Below, one piece after another: positions 34,644-44,019 of a stretch of 64,000 nucleotides of DNA. The stretch is from Lysobacter panacisoli (lineage in GTDB: Bacteria; Pseudomonadota; Gammaproteobacteria; Xanthomonadales; Xanthomonadaceae). The stretch spans positions 1,302,001 to 1,366,000 of the forward strand of contig NZ_VLNU01000001.1 in NCBI RefSeq assembly GCF_009765165.1. Reading direction: 5' to 3'. The position numbers and the translations under genes were made by a program. A model generated the notes under the pieces. That model worked only from the letters and a program-made list of their open reading frames with translations. It had not been told where the DNA came from and searched no databases. The stretch's first letter is position 1. Each line of letters starts with the position of its first letter.

Positions 34644-37385
34644 ATGCCCGCGATGCCGAAACAGACTCCCTTGCCTTTCCCGGACGCCAAGCAGGACGCG
34701 CCGGCCGCCGATACCGCCGCGGCCCGCGAGGATGCCGACGCGCCCGCGATGCCGTCCGAGGACGGCGTCGGGCCTGCCGACGCGCGCGATCCCGCCCAGA
34801 CGGAACTGCCGATCGGCGCCCCGGATCCCGGTCCGCGTCGCCGCCGCGTCGCCGCGCCCCGTCGCCCGTGGTGGGCCAAGCTGCTCGGCCGGATGATGGC
34901 GCCGTGGGTGCAGCTGACCATCGAGCCGCGCAATCCCGCCGCCGAGATCCCCGAGGAATGGAGCGGCCGTCCGGTCTGCTACGTGCTCGAGGACTACGGC
35001 CTGAGCAACGCGCTGATCCTGGAACGCGCCTGCCGCGAAGCCGGCCTGCCCTCGCCGCTGCAACCGCTGCCCGGCGATCCGCTGCGCCGCAAGCGCGCCT
35101 ACCTCGCGCTGTCCCGCCGCAACGTCAACACACTGACCCAGCTGCAACAGTCGCTGGGCAACGCGCCGGCCTCGCCGAAAACGCACTCGGGCTCGCTCGC
35201 CCGACTGCTCGACGCGCACCGCGCCGATCCCACGCTGGACGTGCAGCTGGTGCCGGTCTCGATCTTCGTCGGCCGCGCGCCGGACAAGAGCAGCGGCTGG
35301 TTCTCGGTGCTGTTCTCGGAAAACTGGACGCTGGTCGGCCGCTTCCGCCGCCTGCTCGCGATCGCCCTCAACGGCCGCGACACGCTGGTGCGTTTCGCGC
35401 CACCGGTCGGGTTGCGCACGATCGTCGACGAAGGCCTGCCGGCCGAACGCACGGTGCGCAAGCTCTCGCGCGTCCTGCGCACGCACTTCCACCGCATCCG
35501 CGAGGCGGTGATCGGCCCGGACCTGTCGACCCGCCGCCTGCTGGTCGACCAGGTGCTGGCCGCGCCGAGCGTGAAGGAAGCCATCTCCGACCAGGCCGCA
35601 CGCGACAAGACCTCGCTCGCCGATGCGTGGAAGAAGGCGCACGCCTTCGCCTACGAGATCGCCGCCGACTATTCGCACCCCGTGGTGCGTTCGGTGAGCT
35701 TCCTGCTCACGCCGGTGTGGAACCGCATCTATCGCGGCGTGCTGGTGCACCACCTGGACAAGCTCAAGGACGACGCGCCTGGCCATGAAGTGGTCTATGT
35801 GCCCTGCCATCGCAGCCACATGGACTACCTGCTGCTGAGCTACCTGCTCTACACCAAGGGCATCGTGCCGCCGCACATCGTCGCCGGCATCAACCTCAAC
35901 CTGCCGGTGGTCGGCACGCTGCTGCGCAAGGGCGGCGCGTTCTTCATCCGCCGCAGCATCCGTGGCAGCGCGCTGTATTCGGCGGTGCTGAGCGAGTACG
36001 TCGCGCAGCTGGTCTCGGGCGGTTATTCGATCGAGTACTTCGTCGAAGGCGGACGTTCGCGCACCGGTCGCCTGCTGCCGCCCAAGGGCGGCATGGTCGC
36101 GATGACGCTGCGCGCGTTCCTGCGCCAGCCCACGCGCCCGGTGCTGTTCCAGCCGGTGTACATCGGCTACGAGAAGCTGATGGAAGGCAACAGCTACCTC
36201 GACGAACTCTCCGGCAAGCCCAAGGAGAAGGAATCGATCTGGCAGCTGCTGATGGGCATTCCCAAGGTGCTGCGCAGCAACTACGGCCAGGTGGTGGTGA
36301 ACTTCGGCGAGCCGATCCGCCTCAACGACGTGCTGGCCGAGCACGCACCGGACTGGAACGGCCAGCCGGTGGGCGAGGACGAGAAGCCGGGCTGGTTCTC
36401 GGACACTGTCGATGCGCTCGCGCAGCGGATCCAGGTCAACGTCAACCGCGCCGCCGACGTCAATCCGATCAACCTGCTCGCGCTGGCGCTGCTGTCCACG
36501 CCCAAGCACGCGATGGGCGAATCCGACCTGCTCACCCAGATCGCGCTGAGCAAGACGCTGCTGGCCGAGCTGCCCTACTCCGATCGCGTCACCGTCACCC
36601 CGCATTCGCCGCAGGAGATCGTCGCCCACGGCGAGGAGATCAACGTGCTCGCGCGCATCACGCATCCGCTGGGCGACGTGCTCGGCGTGAGCGGCGACAA
36701 GGCGGTGCTGCTGAGCTACTTCCGCAACAACGTGCTGCACCTGTTCACGGCGGCGTCGTGGATCGCGTGCTGCTTCCAGAACAACCGCCGCATGAGCCTC
36801 AACGGCGTGCAGCGCCTGGGCCGCAGCGTGTACCCGTTCCTGCAGGAAGAGCTGTTCCTGCCGTGGACGGAGGACGAATTCGCCGATCGCCTCAACCGCA
36901 CGGTCGAAGTGTTCATCCGCGAAGGCCTGCTGGAGAAGATCAGCGACGACGAAGGCGGCATCCTCGCGCGCAATGCCGGCCAGACCGACGAGGTGTTCCG
37001 CCTGCGCGCGATCGGCCACTCGCTGCAGCAGGCGTTCGAGCGCTATTACATCGCCATCTCGGTGCTGGTGAAGAACGGCCCGGGCACGCTCACCGCGTCC
37101 GAACTGGAGGGCCTGTGCCAGCTCGCCGCGCAGCGCCTGTCGCTGCTGTACGCGCCGGCCGCGCCGGAGTTCTTCGACAAGACGCTGTTCCGCGGCTTCA
37201 TCCAGAAACTGCGCGAAATGAAGCTGGTGTGGCCCGACGAGAACGGCAAGCTCGCGTTCGACTCGCGCCTGGACGTGTGGGCCAAGGACGCCAAGTTCAT
37301 CCTCGGCCGCGAACTGCGCCACACGATCGAGAAGATCAGCCCGGAGTCGGCCAAGCCGGCGCCCGCGGAACCGACCGCGGCGTGA
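34644..37385 (+). CDS. plsB: Glycerol-3-phosphate 1-O-acyltransferase
   Basis: A 913-residue membrane-associated acyltransferase, the first step of phospholipid synthesis. The acyltransferase motifs are HRSHMD (H389-x4-D394), GAFFIRRSIRG and EGGRSRTGR, with VLFQPVYIGYEKLMEG as motif IV. The first 80 residues are a Pro/Ala/Asp-rich extension that is variable in this family. Start may be 34644 or 34653 (MPKQTPLPF). It follows the lipoprotein gene by 26 bases, and the stop is followed by a hairpin repeat. Confidence 0.96.
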   Translation: MPAMPKQTPLPFPDAKQDAPAADTAAAREDADAPAMPSEDGVGPADARDPAQTELPIGAPDPGPRRRRVAAPRRPWWAKLLGRMMAPWVQLTIEPRNPAAEIPEEWSGRPVCYVLEDYGLSNALILERACREAGLPSPLQPLPGDPLRRKRAYLALSRRNVNTLTQLQQSLGNAPASPKTHSGSLARLLDAHRADPTLDVQLVPVSIFVGRAPDKSSGWFSVLFSENWTLVGRFRRLLAIALNGRDTLVRFAPPVGLRTIVDEGLPAERTVRKLSRVLRTHFHRIREAVIGPDLSTRRLLVDQVLAAPSVKEAISDQAARDKTSLADAWKKAHAFAYEIAADYSHPVVRSVSFLLTPVWNRIYRGVLVHHLDKLKDDAPGHEVVYVPCHRSHMDYLLLSYLLYTKGIVPPHIVAGINLNLPVVGTLLRKGGAFFIRRSIRGSALYSAVLSEYVAQLVSGGYSIEYFVEGGRSRTGRLLPPKGGMVAMTLRAFLRQPTRPVLFQPVYIGYEKLMEGNSYLDELSGKPKEKESIWQLLMGIPKVLRSNYGQVVVNFGEPIRLNDVLAEHAPDWNGQPVGEDEKPGWFSDTVDALAQRIQVNVNRAADVNPINLLALALLSTPKHAMGESDLLTQIALSKTLLAELPYSDRVTVTPHSPQEIVAHGEEINVLARITHPLGDVLGVSGDKAVLLSYFRNNVLHLFTAASWIACCFQNNRRMSLNGVQRLGRSVYPFLQEELFLPWTEDEFADRLNRTVEVFIREGLLEKISDDEGGILARNAGQTDEVFRLRAIGHSLQQAFERYYIAISVLVKNGPGTLTASELEGLCQLAAQRLSLLYAPAAPEFFDKTLFRGFIQKLREMKLVWPDENGKLAFDSRLDVWAKDAKFILGRELRHTIEKISPESAKPAPAEPTAA

Positions 37386-37394
37386 GCCCTTGAG

Positions 37395-37430
37395 CCCCTC
37401 TCCATGCGGGAGAGGGGTTGGGGTGAGGGG
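37395..37430. repeat. CCCCTCTCC hairpin repeat
   Basis: CCCCTCTCC (37395-37403), loop ATGCG, GGAGAGGGG (37409-37417), then TTGGGGTGAGGGG. This intergenic unit is a familiar repeat of Xanthomonas-type genomes. It begins 10 bases after the plsB stop and may act as its 3' hairpin. Confidence 0.75.
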
Positions 37431-37498
37431 CAACGAAGAGAACATGCCGAGCCGCCGGTGCAGTACTGCACTGCGGCTCAGGACCTGATGCTCCTCCA

Positions 37499-37544
37499 CC
37501 CCTCATCCGCCCTTCGGGCACCTTCTCCCGCAGGGAGAAGGGAA
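37499..37544. repeat. CCCTCATCCGCCC/CCTTCTCCC repeat with two hairpins
   Basis: GCCC-TTC-GGGC (37509-37519) and CCTTCTCCC (37521-37529) pairing with GGGAGAAGG (37533-37541). Together with the unit at 37395 it forms a pair framing about 70 bases, as often seen for this repeat class. It lies just before the 3' end of the ydcH-like gene. Confidence 0.7.
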
Positions 37545-37563
37545 ACAGCAGCGCGGGTTCTGC

Positions 37564-37773
37564 CTACGCCGGCTCGTCCGGGATCAGCGCGCTTTCCAGC
37601 CGCGCGATGCAGTCCTTCAGCCACAGCTTGCGCTTCTTCAGGCGCTTGACCGTCAGCTCGTCCGCGTCCGGCGCAAGGGCCAGGCGTTCGATCGCCGCGT
37701 CCAGGTCGCGGTGTTCCAGCCGGAGTTCGGCCAGCTGGCGCGCGAGCACGGCGGGATCGTCACTTTCGATCAT
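37564..37773 (-). CDS. YdcH-like DUF465 protein
   Basis: A 69-residue, highly charged, coiled-coil protein. The central RLEHRDLDAAIERLA-type helix and TVKRLKKRKLWLKDCIARLE are the family signature of DUF465 (YdcH). Function is unknown. It is divergent from ttcA across 65 bases that include a TAGAAT at 37824-37829, a likely ttcA -10 element. Confidence 0.85.
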   Translation of the reverse strand: MIESDDPAVLARQLAELRLEHRDLDAAIERLALAPDADELTVKRLKKRKLWLKDCIARLESALIPDEPA

Positions 37774-37838
37774 GCGCGAAGCTTAACGCGCCGCCGCGGC
37801 CAGCGTCACCGCGGGCCGGCCGGTAGAATGGTCGGTCC

Positions 37839-38759
37839 ATGAGTACCGTCCTGCCGCTCCTCGAACCCCAGCCGCACGCGCGCTCCGGCACGCGGCGCGC
37901 GCACGAGAACAACAAGCTCGCCAAGCGCCTGCGCCACCAGGTGGGTCGCGCGATCGCCGACTTCGGCATGATCGAGGACGGCGACAAGGTGATGGTGTGC
38001 CTGTCCGGTGGCAAGGACAGCTACACGATGCTCGACATCCTCCTGCAACTGCAGCAGAAGGCGCCGGTGAAGTTCGAGCTGGTCGCGGTGAACCTGGACC
38101 AGAAGCAGCCGGATTTCCCCGAGCACGTGCTGCCCGAGTACCTCGAGTCGATCGGGGTGCCGTACCACATCATCGAGCAGGACACCTATTCGGTCGTCAC
38201 GCGCGTGGTGCCGGAAGGCAAGACGATGTGTTCGCTGTGCTCGCGCCTGCGTCGCGGTGCGCTGTACACGTACGCCGAAGAGAATGGCTTCAACAAGATC
38301 GCGCTCGGACATCACCGCGACGACCTGGTGGCGACGTTCTTCCTCAACCTGTTCTTCCACGCGAAGCTGTCGGGCATGCCGCCCAAGCTGCTCAGCGACG
38401 ATGGCAAGCACGTGGTGATCCGTCCGCTCGCCTACGTGCGCGAGGACGACATCACCGCGTACGCCGAAGCCAGGGCGTTCCCGATCATCCCGTGCAACCT
38501 GTGCGGCTCGCAGGAAAACCTGCAGCGCAAGCAGGTCAAGAAGATGATGGACGCGTGGGAACGCGAGACGCCCGGCCGCATCGAGACCATCGCGCGTTCG
38601 CTCGGCGACATCCGCCCTTCGCAGCTGAGCGATCCGAAGCTGTTCGATTTCCTCGCGCTGGGCCGCCACGGCGACGCGCCGCTGCCGGACGCGCATGCGT
38701 GGCTGGCGGGCGAGCCGCATGAGACGCGGGATTCGGGAGTGGAGATTCGGGATACGTAG
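37839..38759 (+). CDS. ttcA: tRNA 2-thiocytidine(32) synthetase TtcA
   Basis: A 306-residue PP-loop enzyme that thiolates C32 of certain tRNAs. The ATP-binding loop SGGKDS is at 56-61. The iron-sulfur cluster cysteines are C131 and C134 (MCSLC) and C222 (PCNLC). [17 protein letters not shown] is also typical. The last dozen residues ([12 protein letters not shown]) are unlike other TtcA proteins and are coded by DNA resembling a GATTCGGGA repeat, so the tail may be a recent addition. A likely -10 lies 9-15 bases before the start. Confidence 0.95.
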   Translation: MSTVLPLLEPQPHARSGTRRAHENNKLAKRLRHQVGRAIADFGMIEDGDKVMVCLSGGKDSYTMLDILLQLQQKAPVKFELVAVNLDQKQPDFPEHVLPEYLESIGVPYHIIEQDTYSVVTRVVPEGKTMCSLCSRLRRGALYTYAEENGFNKIALGHHRDDLVATFFLNLFFHAKLSGMPPKLLSDDGKHVVIRPLAYVREDDITAYAEARAFPIIPCNLCGSQENLQRKQVKKMMDAWERETPGRIETIARSLGDIRPSQLSDPKLFDFLALGRHGDAPLPDAHAWLAGEPHETRDSGVEIRDT

Positions 38760-38826
38760 AAGCCTGTCCGTCGCCGCATCCTGCCTGTCCGCATCTCTCA
38801 TCCGAATCACGAATCACGGCCACTGA

Positions 38827-39732
38827 ATGTTCTTTCGCAACCTGACGCTGTTCCGCTTCCCCACCACCACCAAGTTCGACAGCCTCGAAAGCGGCTTGGG
38901 CGAATGCCAGCTCAAGCCGGTCGGTCCGCTGGAACTGTCCAGCCGCGGCTTCATCTCGCCGTTCGGCCGCGATGCCGATGCGATGTCGCACAGCCAGGGC
39001 GATGCCACGTGGCTGGCCGTCGGCGGCGAGGACAAGATCCTGCCGGGCTCGGTCGTCAACGACATGCTCAACAAGAAGCTTGCGGACATCGAGGCGAAGG
39101 AAGGCCGTCGTCCCGGCGGACGCACGCGCAAGCGCCTGAAGGACGAGCTCATCACCGACCTGCTGCCGCGTGCGTTCGTGAAGCCCAGCCGCACCGATGC
39201 GCTGATCGACCTCGGCCACGGCGTGGTCGCGGTCGATACGTCCAGCCGCAAGACCGGCGAGAACGTGGTCAGCGAGATCCGCCGTGCGATGGGCAGCTTC
39301 CCGGCGCTGCCGCTGAACGCGGAAGTCGCGCCGCGCTCGGTGCTGACCGGCTGGGTCGCGGGCGAACCGCTGCCGGAAGGCCTGTCGCTGGGCGACGAGT
39401 GCGAGCTGCGCGATCCCATCGACCAGGGCGCGGTGGTGAAGGTGCAGCGCATGGAGCTGCAGAGCGACGAGATCACCAAGCACCTGGAATCGGGCAAGCA
39501 GGTAACGCGCCTGGCGCTGAACCTCGACGACCATGTCTCGTTCGTGCTCGGCGAAGATCTCGTCGTGCGCAAGTTCAAGCTGCTCGACGGTGCGGTGGAC
39601 GAGCTGGAATCGACCGATCGCGACGACCTGCGCGCCGAACTGGACGCGCGTTTCGTGCTGATGGCGGGCGAGTTCCGTCGCCTGTTCACGGTCCTGGAGG
39701 GCGCGCTGAAGCTGTCGAAGGCGGAAGCCTGA
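38827..39732 (+). CDS. rdgC: Recombination-associated protein RdgC
   Basis: A 301-residue protein matching RdgC in length and in its opening FFRNLTLFRFPTTTKFDSLE, the segment RGFISPFGRDADAMSH and the KPSRTDALIDL stretch. RdgC is a ring-shaped DNA-binding protein that limits RecA action. It follows ttcA by 67 bases on the same strand and is followed by the YgjP-like gene; no clear terminator separates them. Confidence 0.95.
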   Translation: MFFRNLTLFRFPTTTKFDSLESGLGECQLKPVGPLELSSRGFISPFGRDADAMSHSQGDATWLAVGGEDKILPGSVVNDMLNKKLADIEAKEGRRPGGRTRKRLKDELITDLLPRAFVKPSRTDALIDLGHGVVAVDTSSRKTGENVVSEIRRAMGSFPALPLNAEVAPRSVLTGWVAGEPLPEGLSLGDECELRDPIDQGAVVKVQRMELQSDEITKHLESGKQVTRLALNLDDHVSFVLGEDLVVRKFKLLDGAVDELESTDRDDLRAELDARFVLMAGEFRRLFTVLEGALKLSKAEA

Positions 39733-39798
39733 TAGCGCTTCGGCATTCACGCGGCGTCGCCTGCGACAAGCGCAACGCGACGCCGTTATGATCGGCCC

Positions 39799-40605
39799 AT
39801 GCCCTCGCCGCTCCGTCCGCTCGCACGCCTGTTCGCGCCTACGCCGCGCACGGTCGAACGCGAGGTGCTCGATGTCGAACTACCTGACGGTCGTCGTGTA
39901 GCCCTGCAGCGCGTGCGCGATCCCCGTGCGCGCCGGCTGAAGCTCTCCGTCGACGAACGCGGCGCGCGCCTGACCGTGCCGATGCGCGCCAGCGTCGCCG
40001 CGGCCGATCGCTTCCTCGCCGAACACCGCGACTGGCTGGCTGCGCAGCTGGCGCGCTACACCCTCGACGACATGCCCGCGCTCGCGCCCGGCGCGACGCT
40101 GGAATTGCCGTTGCGCGGCGCGATGCACGCGCTGCGCTGGCAGGCCGGACGCTTCACCCGGCTCGACCACGCGGACGATGGCAGCGGCGATCTGGTGTTC
40201 ACCCACCCGGCGCGTGCCGGTGAGGCCGCGATGCGCCGCGCCGTGCGCGACTTCTACGAAGCGCAGGCGCGTTCCGACGTCGGCCGCTGGCTGCCGCGCT
40301 ACCTGCCGTCGCTGCCGCGGCCACCGCGACGCACGCTGTTCAAGATGATGTCGTCGCAGTGGGGTTCGCTCGCACCCGACGGGTCGATGGCGCTCGACCT
40401 GTCGCTGGTGCTGGCGCGTCCCGGTGCGTTCGAGTACGTGCTGGTGCACGAGCTTTGCCACCTGATCCACGCCGACCACTCGCGCGCGTTCTGGCGCGAG
40501 GTCGAAGCGCGCTACCCGCACTGGCGCGAAGAGCGCGAGTACTTCCACGCCGAAGGCCGGCGCTTGAAGGCGACGCTGCGCGCGTTGTGCGGGAAGCCCG
40601 CCTGA
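39799..40605 (+). CDS. YgjP-like metal-dependent hydrolase (SprT/WLM-type protease fold)
   Basis: A 268-residue protein. The zinc motif HELCHLIHADHSRAFW gives ligands H217, H221 and H227 with catalytic Glu218, the layout of the YgjP (DUF45) family. The region before it has KLSVDERGARLTVPMRA and LFKMMSSQWGSLAPDGSM, also typical. Its substrate is unknown. It converges on the alpha/beta hydrolase gene with 3 bases between stops. Confidence 0.85.
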   Translation: MPSPLRPLARLFAPTPRTVEREVLDVELPDGRRVALQRVRDPRARRLKLSVDERGARLTVPMRASVAAADRFLAEHRDWLAAQLARYTLDDMPALAPGATLELPLRGAMHALRWQAGRFTRLDHADDGSGDLVFTHPARAGEAAMRRAVRDFYEAQARSDVGRWLPRYLPSLPRPPRRTLFKMMSSQWGSLAPDGSMALDLSLVLARPGAFEYVLVHELCHLIHADHSRAFWREVEARYPHWREEREYFHAEGRRLKATLRALCGKPA

Positions 40606-40608
40606 CGC

Positions 40609-41481
40609 TCAGCGCGTGAAGAAATCGCCGATCGTAGCGGCCAGCGTTTCCGGTTGTTCCATGTGCAGGTGGTGGCCGCCTTCCATCACGATCAGCTCGC
40701 CCCGCGGCAGCAGGCCGGCACGTTCGCGGCGCAGCGGGTCGGGAAGGTAGGGCTGCGCAGGCTCGGCGAAGATCACTCGCGTCGGGCATTCGATGCCGGC
40801 GACCAGATCGCGGATCTGCGGCTCGGTCATGCGCTGCATCGTCGGCAGCGTCAGGCGCGGATCGCTCGACCAGGTGAAGCCGCCTTCCACCGGCACCACA
40901 CCGCGCTCGACCAGCAACCGCGCCGCCGGTTCGGCCAGTCGGCTGCCGACCTGCAGGCCCGCGCTCATGCGCGCGCGCACCGCGACGGCGACATCGGGGA
41001 ACACGCGCAGCGACTTGCCGCGTAGCGCACGCGTCGCGGCGATCGCGTCACGCATCCGGCTGACCGTGTGTTCCGGCACTTCGGCCAATGCACCGAGCGC
41101 CTCGATCGCGATCAGCCGCTCGACGCGTTGGGGACACGCCGCGGCGACCAGGCTGGAAATGCCCGCGCCCATCGAATGGCCGAGCAGCGCGAAACGGTCC
41201 CAGCCGAGCGCATCGGCGATGTCGAGCACCGCGTTCACCGCGGCGGCGAACGAGTAGTCCGCACCGGGCGGCAGGTGTGCGCTCGCACCGTGGCCGGGAA
41301 GATCAGGCGCGACCAGGTCGATGCCGTGCAGGTGCTTCGCCAGCGGCACGAAGCTCGCCGCATTGTCGAGCCAGCCGTGCAGCGCCAGCACGCGCGGCGC
41401 ACCGGCATCGCCTGCGCGCAGTCCGGCAATGCGGCCGACGGGTGTGTCGAGGGTGAATTCGTGCAGGCCGCGCGAAGGCAT
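40609..41481 (-). CDS. Alpha/beta hydrolase
   Basis: Predicted 290 residues. The nucleophile elbow is ALLGHSMGAGISSL, the oxyanion loop is LALHGWLDNAASFVPLA, the acid is in the region FAEPAQPYLPD and the catalytic His in MEGGHHLHMEQPE. These are features of the esterase/haloalkane-type alpha/beta hydrolases; the substrate is unknown. Its ATG overlaps the hemH stop (ATGA), so it is translated with hemH. Confidence 0.85.
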   Translation of the reverse strand: MPSRGLHEFTLDTPVGRIAGLRAGDAGAPRVLALHGWLDNAASFVPLAKHLHGIDLVAPDLPGHGASAHLPPGADYSFAAAVNAVLDIADALGWDRFALLGHSMGAGISSLVAAACPQRVERLIAIEALGALAEVPEHTVSRMRDAIAATRALRGKSLRVFPDVAVAVRARMSAGLQVGSRLAEPAARLLVERGVVPVEGGFTWSSDPRLTLPTMQRMTEPQIRDLVAGIECPTRVIFAEPAQPYLPDPLRRERAGLLPRGELIVMEGGHHLHMEQPETLAATIGDFFTR

Positions 41482-42503
41482 CAGATCCAGTCCTTGAGCG
41501 CGCGACGCGCGATGTCCGCCAGCGCGCGCGCATGCGGCCGGCTGTCGTTGAGGCAGGGAATGTAGCGCAGCGTGCCGCCGTGCTCGGCGAATTTCTCCGA
41601 CAGCATCATCGCCACTTCTTCCAGCGTCTCGATGCAATCGACCGCGAAGCCGGGCGCAACCACGTCGACACTGCGCACGCCGCGCGCGGCCAGCGCATGC
41701 AGCGTCGCCTCGGTGCTGGGTTCGAGCCACTTGTCGCGGCCGAAACGGGACTGGTAGGTCAACGTCCACTCGTCGCGCGCGAGGCCGAGCCGCTGCGCGA
41801 TCGCCTCGGCGCCGGCTTCGCACTGGCTCGCATACGGATCGCCTGCGTCCACGAGGCGCTGCGGCAGACCGTGGAAGGAGAACAGCAGATGCCCGCTTTC
41901 GCCGTACGCGGCGCGATGCGCGCGGATCGAATCGGCCACTGCGTCGAGCCAACCGGCGTCGATGTGATAGTCATCGACCATGCGCGTCGGCAATGCGCGC
42001 TCGCGTTCGAGCACGTCGCCCACCGACGCGGTGGTGGTCGTCGAATACTGCGGATACAGCGGCAGCACCAGCGCGCGGCGCACGCCCGCGTCGCGAAGTT
42101 CGCGAAGGCGCGCGGACAGCGCGGGCGTGCCGTAGCGCATCGCATCGATGACGCGCAGCGACGGCATCTCCTCCTGCACCGCGCGCGCGAGCCGGCGCGT
42201 GTACGCCGCGAGCGGTGAACCGCCATCGGCACCGTCGAACCAGATGCTCGCGTACTTCTTCGCCACCGGCGCCGAACGCGAAGGCAATACCGCCAGATGC
42301 AGCAAAGGCAGCCACAGCCAGCGCGGCAGGCCGACAACGCGGCGGTCGCCGAGGAATTCCGCGAGGTAACGGCGCACGGCCGGCGCCGTCGACGCATCGG
42401 GAGTGCCGAGGTTCACCAGGACGAGGGCGGTGTCCGGCGCGGGGCCGGTGGATGACGTGGACGCGCCGTCGGCGACGGCGTCGTGGCTGGCGTGAGCGGG
42501 CAT
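41481..42503 (-). CDS. hemH: Ferrochelatase
   Basis: Predicted 340 residues. It inserts iron into protoporphyrin IX, the last step of haem synthesis. Visible signs are ALVLVNLGTPDASTAPAVRR at the start, LPLYPQYSTTTTASVGD, FSFHGLPQRLVDAGDPY with its catalytic His, and FAVDCIETLEEVAMM near the end. ATG 42503 (MPAHASHD) is chosen; the in-frame extension to 42611 is unlike HemH. It is coupled to the alpha/beta hydrolase by an ATGA. Confidence 0.95.
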   Translation of the reverse strand: MPAHASHDAVADGASTSSTGPAPDTALVLVNLGTPDASTAPAVRRYLAEFLGDRRVVGLPRWLWLPLLHLAVLPSRSAPVAKKYASIWFDGADGGSPLAAYTRRLARAVQEEMPSLRVIDAMRYGTPALSARLRELRDAGVRRALVLPLYPQYSTTTTASVGDVLERERALPTRMVDDYHIDAGWLDAVADSIRAHRAAYGESGHLLFSFHGLPQRLVDAGDPYASQCEAGAEAIAQRLGLARDEWTLTYQSRFGRDKWLEPSTEATLHALAARGVRSVDVVAPGFAVDCIETLEEVAMMLSEKFAEHGGTLRYIPCLNDSRPHARALADIARRALKDWI

Positions 42504-42779
42504 GCCGCATAGGATGACAGCTGCGCTCGTCCGCGCGCACCCGTGCGGGTATCCGTGCACCCGACCATGCGCGTGCGGGGCGATCGGTACGGCGTCGTTC
42601 TTGCTATCCACGACGCGGTTGGATGCGATCGCAGCACAGGATTGATCAGCTTATGCGAGCTTCATCCACTTCTGGCGCTTGACGCCGGCGCTGGTTGGGT
42701 GACGATTCATTGCCGAATCACTAGCCTGAACCGACTGCCCTGCCAGCGGTCGAACATCGACTTTCCCCTGGAGTCCGCC

Positions 42780-43652
42780 ATGTCACGTCTGCCGCGCCTC
42801 ACCGTCCTCATGATCAGCCTGGGTATCGCCACCGCCGCCGTGGCGGGTCCGCAGGAGGACGAGCGCGCGCGCCAGTCCGTGCGGGTGCTGACCGACATCC
42901 AGCAGATCCCCGAGTCGTCGATCCCCGACAAACTGCTCGACGAGGCACGCGGCATTGTCGTGGTGCCCGATTCGCTCAAGGTCGGCCTGGTCCTCGGCGG
43001 CCGTCGCGGCCACGGCCTGCTGTCGGTGAAGAATCCGGACGGCACCTGGTCGAACCCGAGCTTCGTCAAGCTCACCGGCGGCAGCATAGGCTTCCAGGCG
43101 GGCGTGCAGTCGGCCGACATCGTGCTGGTGTTCCGCAGCGACCGCGGTCTGGATTCGATCGTCAACGGCAAGGTCACCCTCGGCGCGGACGCCGGCGTGG
43201 CCGCCGGTCCGGTCGGCCGCAATGCCGCCACCGCCACCGACGGCCAGCTCAAGGCCGAGATCTGGTCGTGGTCGCGCGCGCGTGGCCTGTTCGCCGGCAT
43301 CGCCCTGGACGGCGCGGTGCTGTCGATCGACGACGCCGCCAACGAGGCCGTGTACGGCCGCGACACCACGCCGCGCATGATCTTCGAGGGTCGCGCGCAC
43401 GGCCAGCCGTCGACCGTGGTGGTGGATTTCCGCGACCGACTGGAAGAAGCCAGCGCCATCGCCCGCAACGCACGCGCGCACAACGACGCCGACGCCCGCG
43501 CGCGCAGCGGCGCGACGCGCCCGGTGACGCCGTCCGGCGGCACCACCACGGCCTCCCGCGCGCCGGCGCCCGCTCCAGCCCAGCCCGCCCAGGCCCAGCC
43601 GACGCCGTTCGAGACCGTGGAAAGCCCGGTTCAGGCCGAACCGCTCCCCTGA
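42780..43652 (+). CDS. SYLF (Ysc84-like) lipid-binding protein, exported
   Basis: Predicted 290 residues. A signal peptide (LTVLMISLGIATAAVAG) is followed by a SYLF domain, with IPDKLLDEARGIVVVPDSLK, GLVLGGRRGHGLLSVK, GGSIGFQAGVQSADIVLVF and FAGIALDGAVLSIDDAANEA. Bacterial SYLF proteins bind phosphoinositide-like lipids or membranes. The last 60 residues are an Ala/Pro-rich, low-complexity tail. ATG 42780 has TGGAG upstream. The 276 bases before it contain no gene; TTGACG near 42684 could be part of a promoter. Confidence 0.85.
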   Translation: MSRLPRLTVLMISLGIATAAVAGPQEDERARQSVRVLTDIQQIPESSIPDKLLDEARGIVVVPDSLKVGLVLGGRRGHGLLSVKNPDGTWSNPSFVKLTGGSIGFQAGVQSADIVLVFRSDRGLDSIVNGKVTLGADAGVAAGPVGRNAATATDGQLKAEIWSWSRARGLFAGIALDGAVLSIDDAANEAVYGRDTTPRMIFEGRAHGQPSTVVVDFRDRLEEASAIARNARAHNDADARARSGATRPVTPSGGTTTASRAPAPAPAQPAQAQPTPFETVESPVQAEPLP

Positions 43653-43689
43653 TCTGCGTCAAACATCGGCGTTCTTAACTCCTTACACT

Positions 43690-43720
43690 CACCGGCATGA
43701 CAGCGCGTGTCATGCCGGTG
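43690..43720. promoter_or_regulatory. Perfect 13-base inverted repeat before tatA
   Basis: Arms 43690-43702 and 43708-43720 are exactly complementary around a GCGCG loop; the core ends are ACCGGCATGACA and TGTCATGCCGGT. No T-run follows on either strand, so it is not a typical terminator. TATTCT at 43724-43729 directly after it could be the tatA -10. It may be an operator or a 3' hairpin of the SYLF gene. Confidence 0.5.
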
Positions 43721-43758
43721 CGGTATTCTGAACATCCATTTTTCCGCGGACATTTCCT

Positions 43759-43986
43759 ATGGGCGGTTTGAGTCTTTGGCACTGGCTGATCGTGCTCGTG
43801 ATCGTGGTGCTGGTCTTCGGCACCAAGCGCCTGGGCAGCGTCGGCAAGGATCTGGGCGAAGCGGTTAAGGGCTTCAAGAAGGGCATGCGCGACGAGGACG
43901 ACAAGCCGTCGGCCCAGCTGCGCGACGAGCGCGGCAACGAGCGCGAGTCCAGCGAAAGCAAGCAGGACGAGCGCACTCCGCGCTGA
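43759..43986 (+). CDS. tatA: Sec-independent translocase protein TatA
   Basis: A 75-residue membrane protein. One N-terminal transmembrane helix ([16 protein letters not shown]) is followed by the hinge [20 protein letters not shown] amphipathic helix and a charged tail. It forms the channel of the twin-arginine pathway for folded proteins. It leads a tatABC operon. Confidence 0.96.
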   Translation: MGGLSLWHWLIVLVIVVLVFGTKRLGSVGKDLGEAVKGFKKGMRDEDDKPSAQLRDERGNERESSESKQDERTPR

Positions 43987-44019
43987 CGCGGCGCGGGCGC
44001 GCTTTACCGGACGCCGGCC

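Noticed and set aside
34476..37499. 1007-codon minus-strand frame over plsB
   Set aside because: Shadow of plsB, His/Arg/Val-rich with no recognisable motif.
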